DNA of 64,000 nucleotides, taken from positions 53,499 through 117,498 of the forward strand of contig PAZE01000006.1 in NCBI GenBank assembly GCA_002716065.1, given 5' to 3'. This DNA is from Crocinitomicaceae bacterium (GTDB lineage: Bacteria; Bacteroidota; Bacteroidia; Flavobacteriales_D; Parvicellaceae). The position numbers and the translations under genes are program-made. Of this stretch, positions 1 to 9,500 are shown piece after piece. Each line of letters opens with the position of its first letter. Within the stretch, counting starts at the first letter, position 1. The notes under the pieces were generated by a model. It was not told where the DNA came from, made no database searches, and saw nothing but the letters and a program-made list of their open reading frames with translations.

Positions 1-534
1 AGCAGGATAAACATTTAATGATGTTCCCGTTATTAGTAAATAGTCCGCTTTTCGAATAGTTTTGTTAGCAATTTCTAAATTAGGAACCTCTTCCCCAAAC
101 CATACAACATGTGGCCGTAACTGAAATCCATTGGGGCAAACACTACCTAGAAAAAGAGGTTTGGATCCATAGTCAAACAGTTCATTAGTCCCCGTACTTC
201 TAACTTTTTTCACTTCACCATGAAGATGAATAACGTCAGTAGATCCAGCCCTTTCATGAAGATCGTCTATGTTTTGAGTTACCACAGAAACAGCTAAGTG
301 TTTTTCGAGCTCTGCAATAGCTATATGAGCAGTATTTGGTTGGGCTTCAAAAGCATTTTTTCTTCTTAAATTGTAAAAGTCTAATACTAATTTTGGATTT
401 GCGGCCCATGCTTGAGGAGTAGCCACTTCACTTATGTTGTAATTTTCCCATAGACCATTATTATCCCTAAAGGTACTTAAGCCACTTTCAGCACTTATTC
501 CAGCTCCAGAAAAAACAACTAATTTTTTTTTCAT
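1..534 (-). CDS. cobB: NAD-dependent protein deacylase, sirtuin family (3' end cut by window edge)
   Basis: The reading frame starts at an ATG at 532-534 and runs off the left edge after 178 codons. It opens with the sirtuin NAD-binding motif GAGISAESGLSTFR (residues 10-23). It continues with TQNID and the catalytic His in HLHGE (His105), then LRPHVVWFGE and TGTSLNVYPA, all in family order. The pair Y54-x-x-R57 (FYNLRR) matches the Tyr/Arg pair of Sirt5-like class III sirtuins, which prefer succinyl or malonyl lysine, so removal of acidic acyl groups from lysine is likely. The Zn-ribbon region keeps only one Cys (GSVCPNG) instead of two CxxC pairs, so structural zinc is probably absent. It is divergent from maeB across about 105 bp. 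The family is clear; the substrate preference is inferred. Confidence 0.93.
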   Translation of the reverse strand, partial: MKKKLVVFSGAGISAESGLSTFRDNNGLWENYNISEVATPQAWAANPKLVLDFYNLRRKNAFEAQPNTAHIAIAELEKHLAVSVVTQNIDDLHERAGSTDVIHLHGEVKKVRSTGTNELFDYGSKPLFLGSVCPNGFQLRPHVVWFGEEVPNLEIANKTIRKADYLLITGTSLNVYPA

Positions 535-639
535 TTACTTAAAAATATAAAAATCATTTCTTTTGATGAATTATAAACTGATAATATAGAGCAGTTTGTG
601 TCATATTTTTACCTTTACTTTCTTGAAATTTATTTTTAG

Positions 640-2904
640 ATGAAATCACTGAAAAAAGAAGCACTCGATTATCACTCTAATGGCAGAAAGGGAAAGATAG
701 AAGTAGTACCTACAAAACCCTATACGACACAAAGAGATTTATCTTTAGCTTATTCTCCTGGTGTTGCTGAACCTTGTTTAGAAATTAGCGAGAATAAATC
801 AGACGTATATAAATATACTTCAAAGGGAAACTTAGTAGCTGTTATTTCCAATGGAACAGCAGTTTTAGGGCTGGGAGATATTGGGCCAGAGGCATCAAAA
901 CCAGTCATGGAGGGCAAGGGATTGTTGTTTAAAATTTTTGCTGATATTGATGTTTTTGACATTGAAATTGATTCATCTAATGTAGACGAATTTGTTAATA
1001 CCGTTAAGGCAATAGCGCCAACATTTGGAGGTATAAATCTTGAAGATATAAAAGCCCCTGAAGCTTTTGAAATTGAAAATAGGTTAAAAGAAGAATTGGA
1101 TATTCCTATTATGCATGATGATCAGCACGGTACGGCTATTATTTCATCTGCTGCTTTAGTAAATGCTCTTTTAATTGCTAAAAAGAAAATCAATAAAGTA
1201 AAAGTAATTATTAGTGGAGCCGGTGCTTCAGCAATTTCCTGCGCTAAATTGTACATGTCGTTGGGGGTGAAAAGAGAACATATTTTCATGTTTGACTCAA
1301 AAGGATTAATTACTAAAAGTAGAAAAGAGCTTGATGAAAATAAAAGCCTTTTTGCTCAGCCTTTAAATGATATTTCCTTGGAACAAGCAATGAAAGGGGC
1401 CGATGTTTTTTTAGGTCTTTCTAAAGGAAACATTGTTTCTGAAAAAATGATTAAATCAATGTCGAAAAATCCTATTGTTTTTGCGCTTGCCAATCCTGAT
1501 CCAGAAATTGCCTATAAAAAAGCTATTCAAGCTAGGGAAGATGTAATTATGGCAACAGGAAGGTCCGATCATCCTAATCAAGTAAATAACGTACTAGGAT
1601 TTCCCTATATTTTTAGAGGAGCACTTGATGTAAGAGCTACTTGCATAAATGAACAGATGAAGCTTGCAGCTGTAGAGGCTATTGCCGCTTTAGCAAAAGA
1701 ACCTGTTCCTGATGAGGTAAACGAGGCCTATGACGCCAAAAACATTACATTCGGAAGAACACAATTAATACCAAAACCTGTTGATCCAAGGCTACTATAC
1801 TATGTAGCTCCAGCAGTTGCAAAAGCAGCCATGGATTCTGGTGTGGCAAAAATAAATATTGAGGATTGGGAGGCCTATGAATTAGAATTAAAAACTAGAT
1901 TAGGACTTGACAATAAGTTAATAAGGAACATCACTGAAAAGGCAAAAAGAAACCCAAAAAAGGTTGTTTTTGCTGAAGCTGATCACTATAAGATTTTAAA
2001 AGCTGCTCAAGTAGCCTACGATGAAGGTATTGCTATTCCAATTCTTTTGGGGAAAAAAGAAAAGATTGTAAATCTTATTGAAGAGTATAAATTGGATTTT
2101 GGATCTTGTGAGATAATAGATCCTAGGGAAGATTCACAGGAGAAACGTAGATTTGAATTTGCCGATATTTTATTTGAAAAACGTAAACGAAGAGGGCTAA
2201 CCCTTTACGAATGTAGAAAAATGATGCGTGAAAGAAATTATTTTGCTTCTGCTATGGTAGAAACAGGTCTTGCAGATGTAATGATTTCCGGTCTAACAAG
2301 AAATTACAAAGATACTATCCGACCAGCACTTCAAGTAATTGGTGTGGATGATGGAGTAAATAAGATTGCTGGCATGTACATTTTGATTACCAAGGAAGGA
2401 CCCTATTTTTTCGCTGATACTACTGTTAATCCAAACCCTACAGTAGACGAAATAGTGGATATTACTTTATTAGTGAATAAAATAGTAAAACGATTTAAAA
2501 TTCAGCCTAAAATAGCTATGCTTAGCTATTCAAATTTTGGATCTAACGAAGGTGCTGATGCGGTAAAAATGAGAGAAGCAGTTCAGAAATTACATTCAGA
2601 TTACCCAGACATTATTGTTGATGGGGAGGTGCAAGCAAATGTTGCTTTAAATAAGGAAATGATAAGGGATTATTTCCCTTTTTCTACGCTTTCAAATAAA
2701 AAACCCAATACTTTGATATTCCCCAATTTAAGTGCGGGAAATATCGCTTATAAATTGGTTAAGGAGATGAATCAATTAGAGGCCGTAGGCCCCATTCTTT
2801 TAGGAATGAAAAAACCCTGTCATATTTTACAAATTGGATCTTCAGTTAGAGAAATTTTAAACATGATTACTGTAGCAGTTGTTGATGTTCAAACAAGAAA
2901 ATAA
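640..2904 (+). CDS. maeB: NADP-dependent malic enzyme, MaeB type, with phosphotransacetylase-like C-terminal domain
   Basis: This 754-residue enzyme decarboxylates L-malate to pyruvate with reduction of NAD(P), linking the TCA cycle to pyruvate and NADPH. The malic enzyme N-domain contains SPGVAEPC (39-46), DIKAPEAFEIE and DDQHGTA. A Rossmann segment follows with SGAGASAISCAKL and ANPDPE. From about residue 425 there is a phosphate acetyl/butyryl-transferase-like domain (VVFAEADHYKILKAA, SGLTRNYKDTIRPALQ, FPNLSAGNIAYKL). In MaeB proteins this domain is thought to be regulatory, responding to acetyl-CoA, and not catalytic. The length is normal for the two-domain family. The start is ATG. ruvA follows 6 bp later, so the two are probably co-transcribed. 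Confidence 0.96.
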   Translation: MKSLKKEALDYHSNGRKGKIEVVPTKPYTTQRDLSLAYSPGVAEPCLEISENKSDVYKYTSKGNLVAVISNGTAVLGLGDIGPEASKPVMEGKGLLFKIFADIDVFDIEIDSSNVDEFVNTVKAIAPTFGGINLEDIKAPEAFEIENRLKEELDIPIMHDDQHGTAIISSAALVNALLIAKKKINKVKVIISGAGASAISCAKLYMSLGVKREHIFMFDSKGLITKSRKELDENKSLFAQPLNDISLEQAMKGADVFLGLSKGNIVSEKMIKSMSKNPIVFALANPDPEIAYKKAIQAREDVIMATGRSDHPNQVNNVLGFPYIFRGALDVRATCINEQMKLAAVEAIAALAKEPVPDEVNEAYDAKNITFGRTQLIPKPVDPRLLYYVAPAVAKAAMDSGVAKINIEDWEAYELELKTRLGLDNKLIRNITEKAKRNPKKVVFAEADHYKILKAAQVAYDEGIAIPILLGKKEKIVNLIEEYKLDFGSCEIIDPREDSQEKRRFEFADILFEKRKRRGLTLYECRKMMRERNYFASAMVETGLADVMISGLTRNYKDTIRPALQVIGVDDGVNKIAGMYILITKEGPYFFADTTVNPNPTVDEIVDITLLVNKIVKRFKIQPKIAMLSYSNFGSNEGADAVKMREAVQKLHSDYPDIIVDGEVQANVALNKEMIRDYFPFSTLSNKKPNTLIFPNLSAGNIAYKLVKEMNQLEAVGPILLGMKKPCHILQIGSSVREILNMITVAVVDVQTRK

Positions 2905-2910
2905 AGTAAG

Positions 2911-3495
2911 ATGATTACACATATTGATGGAATATTAGAAGAAAAAAATCCAGCATACGTTATTATTGATGTTAATGGAATAGGTTACCTACTTTACATT
3001 ACACTAAATACTTACAGTGAAGTTCCTGAAAAGGGAAGAGTGAGATTGCTTACACAATTTGTTGTTCGAGAAGATGCCCAATTGCTCTATGGATTTTCTT
3101 CTGACCAAGAAAGAAAAATGTTTAAGGCATTAATTAATGTTTCAGGTGTTGGAGCAAGCACAGCAATGCTTATTTTATCATCATTAAAACCTGAAGAACT
3201 GGTTTCTGCAATTCTCACTGAAGATGTTGAATTGCTTAAAAAAATTAAAGGAATTGGATCAAAATCTGCTCAAAGAATTATAATTGATTTGAAAGATAAA
3301 GTGAGTAAGTTTGATATTAAGCATCAAATTTCTCATTCTCAAGACAATACAATAAAGAATGAGGCGTTATCAGCATTAGCAGTTTTAGGAGTCGAAAAAA
3401 AGAAAGCTGAAAAAATTATTGACACTATCTTAAACAAGGGGGAAATGGAAATAACTGTAGAGAGTTTGATTAAGAAAACACTAAAGAGTCTTTAG
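2911..3495 (+). CDS. ruvA: Holliday junction branch migration protein RuvA
   Basis: RuvA binds four-way DNA junctions as a tetramer and loads the RuvB motor for branch migration during recombinational repair. The 194-residue protein has the usual three parts. An N-terminal OB-fold begins MITHIDGILEEKNPAYVIID. Two helix-hairpin-helix units follow (INVSGVGASTAMLILSSL near residue 73 and IKGIGSKSAQRIIIDLKDK near residue 110). A linker then leads to a C-terminal domain III (ALSALAVLGVEKKKAEKII) that contacts RuvB. The length and ATG start fit the family. It sits between maeB and sprA; ruvA followed by sprA is a common order in Flavobacteriia. Confidence 0.97.
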   Translation: MITHIDGILEEKNPAYVIIDVNGIGYLLYITLNTYSEVPEKGRVRLLTQFVVREDAQLLYGFSSDQERKMFKALINVSGVGASTAMLILSSLKPEELVSAILTEDVELLKKIKGIGSKSAQRIIIDLKDKVSKFDIKHQISHSQDNTIKNEALSALAVLGVEKKKAEKIIDTILNKGEMEITVESLIKKTLKSL

Positions 3496-3517
3496 TTATT
3501 GTTGATTTTGTATTGAA

Positions 3518-6500
3518 TTGGGCCACTTTATTAGATTGAAATATAGGTTAATAACTGCTTTTATAGCAGTTTTTTTTAGTATTGGGAGTATCTTATCAAA
3601 TTCTCCTACTGAAATTGTTTTGCAGTTGGATTCACCTGAAGTAGATCTACAGTATCCAATTGACGACACCTATAGCCCAACTGGGAATAGCGGTGGTCAA
3701 ATTGATTTTGAAGACCCTTTAAACATTCACAACGAAGTTGAGTACGACCCTATCTCTCAACAGTATATTTTCAGTTCTTACATTGGAGACTCACTTATTT
3801 ACAGATACTCTAGCACAATGACAATGGAAGAGTATTTTGAGTATCAAAATAATCAACAGATAGATGATTTCTGGCAAAATAAAATGGACGAACAAACCGA
3901 TGCTTATCGTCAAACGGAGAGTACTATTCCTAAGTTGAATATTCCTGGTGCTCGAAAATTATTTGGAAGTGATTTTGTTGAAATTCGTCCTCAAGGTTCA
4001 GCTGAACTAAGTTTTGGAATAAACTCTTCAAGAACTGACAACCCTGTTTTACCTGAAAAGCAACGAAGAATAACCACTTTTGATTTCGATCAAAAAATAC
4101 AAATGAACCTTACAGGAAAAATAGGTGATTTAATGCAAATAGGCTTCAATTACAATACTGAAGCTACTTTTGATTTTGAAAATCAGCTTAAACTAGACTA
4201 CTCTGGTGAGGAGGATGACATTATTCAAAAGCTGGAAGCGGGAAATGTTAGCATGCCGCTTAATAGTTCATTAATTTCTGGAAGTCAAAGTTTATTTGGT
4301 ATTAAATCAGAATTAAAGTTTGGCCGATTAACGGCAACTACCGTTTTGTCTCAGCAAAAAGGACAGAAAAAGGAGATTGAGGTTGCGGGAGGCGCTCAAG
4401 TCAATGATTTTGAAATTTATGCCGATAATTATGAAGAAAATCGTCACTTTTTCTTGAGCTATTATTTTAGAGACAGTTACGACAATTCCATGAAAACACT
4501 TCCTGTTGTAATGTCTGGTGTTCAAATTCAACGAATTGAGGTATGGGTTACCAACAGAACAAACGACTTTAATGAAACAAGAAACGTTATTGCTTTTTCA
4601 GATTTAGGGGAAGTTAATCCAAATGTTCTTGAACAACCTTTTTGGCAATCGGGTTCATACAATTTACCTGACAACAATCATAACTCACTTTATCAGACAT
4701 TTCAAAACAACAGTAACATAAGAAATTATGTCAATGCAAGTAATGAACTCTCAGGGCCTAATTACAACATGGTTCAAAGTGTTGAATATGAGAAGTTAGA
4801 AAACGCTAGGCTATTGAGTTCAAATGAGTATACTTATAACTCAGTTTTAGGTTTTATTTCTTTAAATCAATCTCTTAACAATGACGAGGTGCTGGGTGTG
4901 GCTTATCAGTATACCTATAATGGTCAAACCTATCAGGTTGGAGAGCTGTCAACCGATGGTATTTCAGGTCAAAATGCGCTATACTTAAAGCTGTTAAAAT
5001 CAACAGTTCGTAATCCTGTTAAAAAGCTTTGGGATTTGATGATGAAGAATGTATATTCCTTAGGAGCTTATCAAATTGACGCAACCAATTTTAGACTAGA
5101 CATTTGGTACAACAATCCTTCAACTTCTGTTGATATCAACTACATCCCTAAACCTGGTGTTGATGATAAATTACTTATTCAAATGGTGGATTTAGATCGA
5201 TTAAATCAACAGCAAGCAACATATGCCGATGGGTTATTTGATTTCCTTCCTATTGTTGAAAGTCAAGGTCGTATTTCTAATGGAGGAACCATAAATCCTA
5301 GAAATGGAAGATTATACTTCACAACTATTGAGCCTTTTGGCGCTACTATGGATAAAAAATTAGCTGACAAGGGGATTTCACAGGCAGTAAGAAATACAGT
5401 TGTTTTCCAACAATTGTACGACAGTACTAAAACTGCAGCACAACAGATTCCAGAACTGAATAGGTACAAAATAAAAGGGGTTTACCAATCTTCAGTAAGC
5501 TCAGAAATTTCTCTTAACGCCATGAACATTCCACAAGGATCAGTGGTGGTTACTGCAGGGGGTCAGGTACTTGTTGAAGGTTCTCAATATACGGTTGATT
5601 ACAACTTGGGAAGAGTTAAAATTTTAGATGATGGTATATTAAGCTCAGGAACCCCTATCAAAATTTCCTTAGAAAGTAATTCACTTTTTAGTATCCAGGT
5701 AAAATCGCTTATGGGTACACATCTGGATTACAAGATTAGTAAAGATGCAAATATTGGCGCAACGGTGCTACGTCTAACAGAAAAACCATTAACTCAAAAA
5801 GTAAATATTGGAGATGAACCTATTGCCAATACAATGCTTGGTTTAGATGGTGGATTTAGAAAAGAGGTGCCTTTTTTAACCAAGTTGGTAGATAAGCTTC
5901 CTTTTATTGAAACAAAAGAAAAATCTATTGTTAATTTTTCTGGTGAGGTTGCTACCCTAATTCCGGGTCATAATAGAGCGATTAATATTAGTGGTGAAGA
6001 CGGTACTTCTTACATTGATGATTTTGAAGGTAGTCAGAGTGCAATTGACATTAGAACATTTAATACTTGGGTGCTTTCATCAGTTCCTCAAGGTCAACCA
6101 GATTTATTTCCTGAAGCTGATTTGTATGACGACATCAATTATGGAAAAAATAGAGCGAAAATTGCATGGTATGTTATTGACCCTCTTTTTCATAACGATA
6201 ACAATTTAACACCAAGTCACATTAGAGGATCTTTAATGCAAGAAGACCACACAATGAGACAAGTTTTAGTAAATGAGGTATTCCCAAATAAGCAACTTAG
6301 TACTGGTCAATTGCAGAATATACCAGTATTTGATATTGCTTTCTATCCTAAGGAAAAAGGACCATATAATTTCGATGCATTTTCTTCTAGTTATTCTTCT
6401 GGAGTCGATAATTTTGGAGAATTGGTTAATCCTTCTAGCAGATGGGGAGGAATCATGAGGACATTAACCACCAATGATTTTGAGGCAGCAAATATTGAGT

Positions 6501-9500
6501 TTATTCAGTTTTGGATGATGGATCCTTTCAATTCTTCTACTTCAAACAGTATTGGAGAGCCAGCTTCTAATGACGATTCACCAAATAGTACGGGTGGTCA
6601 GTTGTATTTTAACCTGGGAAATGTTTCTGAAGACATACTTAGAGACGGAAGAAAAGCATTTGAGAATGGATTGCCTACTGATGGAGACTATTCAACTGGA
6701 GATTGGACCACCACTGATTGGGGATATATTCCTACTACACAGGTAATTGTAAATGCTTTTGACAATAATTTGGACTCTAGAATATATCAAGATGTTGGAT
6801 TAGACGGTATGGGAGATAATTTAGAAAGCTCTTTTTACAATAATTACATTTCAGATATTCAATCGATAGTTACTGATCCAACTGCTCTGGCTTCAATTGA
6901 GGAGGATCCATCTTCCGATAATTACAATTATTTTAGAGATGATAATTACGATAACGATGAAGTAAGTATCAGGGGCAGGTATAAAAACTACAATAATCCG
7001 GATGGAAATTCACCCACCTCTGAAATGTCTCAAAATTACAATGCTGATGGTTATGCTACTTCAGCATCTACTTTGCCCAATGTAGAGGATATCAATCAAG
7101 ACAACAACCTTAATGAAACGGAAAGTTATTTCCAATATAAGGTTGAGCTAAAACCTCAAAATATGGTTGTCGGAACCAATTATATTACCGATAGAATTTT
7201 GGCTACTGATGAAAGAACAGGAAAGCAAGTGTATTGGTATCAATTTAGAGTTCCACTTAGAGAATTTTCAAAACGTATAAACGGTATTCAGGATTTTAGA
7301 TCGATACGGTTTATTCGCTTATTTATGCAAGGTTGGAGTGAAGAAGTTGTTCTTCGATTTGCTAGAATGGAATTGATAAGAGGAGAATGGAGAGCATACT
7401 TAGGATCTCTACTAACAGATGGTGAATACCTTCAGCCAGAAGAGTCTAACACTACTTTTAACATTAGTGCTGTAAACATTGAAGATAATGGTAATAGAGA
7501 GCCCATTCATTATGTTTTGCCAGATGGAATTATTCGAGAAACTAATTTTCAGACCGCTAACTTAGCTCAACAAAATGAGCAGAGTTTAGTGCTAGATGTA
7601 TGCGGATTACAGGACGGTGATGCTAGAGCAGCATATAGAAATGTGAATTTTGATGTTCGTAATTACAATAAGATTCAGATGTTTGTTCATGCAGAATCTA
7701 ATGATGATTTAAATCCTGTTTATGATGATGAGGCAACCGTGTTTGTTCGATTAGGGACAGACTTTATTTCAAATTATTATGAATACGAAATGCCTTTAAA
7801 AATTTCCCCTTGGAATGAACATGCATCTTCATCAGTATGGCCTGAAGCAAACAATATGGTTATTAATCTTAACAGCCTAAAGCAGGTTAAGGTTACTAGA
7901 AATGGTGCTGGGATAAATGTATTGGAAAGATATACTGAGATTGATCCTGAAGACCCCACTAGAAACATTACTGTTATTGGAAATCCCAACTTACAAGGCA
8001 TGAAGACCATTATGATAGGAATTCGAAACCCAAAAAATGACGATCCTTCCAACCAATGGCAACCAGATGATGGTTTAGAGAAATGTATTGAAGTATGGGT
8101 TAACGAATTGCGTTTAAGTGATTTTAATGAAAGTGGAGGATGGGCAGCAATAGGAAGGGTTAATGCTAATCTTGCTGATTTTGCAGATGTTTCTCTTTCT
8201 GGAAACTACTCAACTCCTGGATTTGGAAGTATTGAAAAAAGGGTTAGCGAGCGTCAGCAAGAATTTATGTATGGAGTTGATGCTTCAAGTACTATACGAT
8301 TGGGTAAATTTTTTGGTGAAAAATCTGGTGTTAGGTTACCAATGTTTGTAGGGTATTCCAAGAATGTAATTAAACCGCTTTATGATCCATTAAGTCCTGA
8401 TTTAATTTTTCAGCAAGAGGCAGATGAACAGGATGTTGATTGGAAAAATAGGCTTGGTGATGGAATTGATTTAACAGAAAGAAGATCGATTAATTTTACC
8501 AATGTTAGAATTGATAAATCAGGAAATAAAAAAGACAAGAAGCCTAGGTTTTGGAACATCTCTAATTTTAGTGTTTCTTACTCATTTAACGAGTTTTATC
8601 ATAGAGACATTAACACTAGAATGGATTTACAAAGAAATTATTTGGCTAGTGTAAATTATGGCTTCAACAATAATCCAAAACCTATTGAACCTTTTAAAAA
8701 GATAAAATTCATACGAAAATCTAAATGGTTAAGGCCTATAAGAGATATAAATTTCTTTTTAGCCCCAAAGCAAATTGCAGTTCGTTCATCCATCAATAGA
8801 ACCTATAATATTTTTTCAACTCGTTACAACTTCCCTGGAGGAGAAAATTTTGAAGTTCCTCAATACAGCAAAACATTCAATTGGGATAGAGATTATGATT
8901 TTAAATATGATATTACCAAAAGTCTTCAGATCGACTTAAAGTCTATGAATAGAGCTTTTATAAATGAATCTCCTGGTCAGGTAGATTATGGTATTTTTGG
9001 TTACGAAAGAGAGTCCGCTTCAGATTCACTAAATACAAGTTTTTCCAATTTTGGAGAAACCATGAGCTACAATCATATTGCAAATGTTACTTTTAAGTGG
9101 CCCTTTAAAACATTCCCTCTTACCGATTGGATAACGCTTTCTACCAGATATACAGGGAATTTTGATTGGACAAGAGCTCCACTTGCTTTAGTCAATGATA
9201 CGTTAAATGTTGGAAATGTTGTTCAGAATTCAAGAGCTGTTGTCTGGAATGGAAAGTTAAATTTTACTACACTTTATAATAAAGTCCCGTATCTTAAAAA
9301 AGTAAATAAAAAGTACGGTGGAGGTAGAGGAAGAAATAGTAGAAGCCGGGCCGTTAGTAGATCTGCAGGTGGAAGGAATTCTAAATCAAAAGACTCTAAA
9401 GAAGAGGATGAGAAAGAAGGGGGGGAGAAAAATAAGAAGGGGAAAAATAAAGACGACAAAGACGATGATAAATTCAATATTCTTGAGCAGTTAGCAAGAG

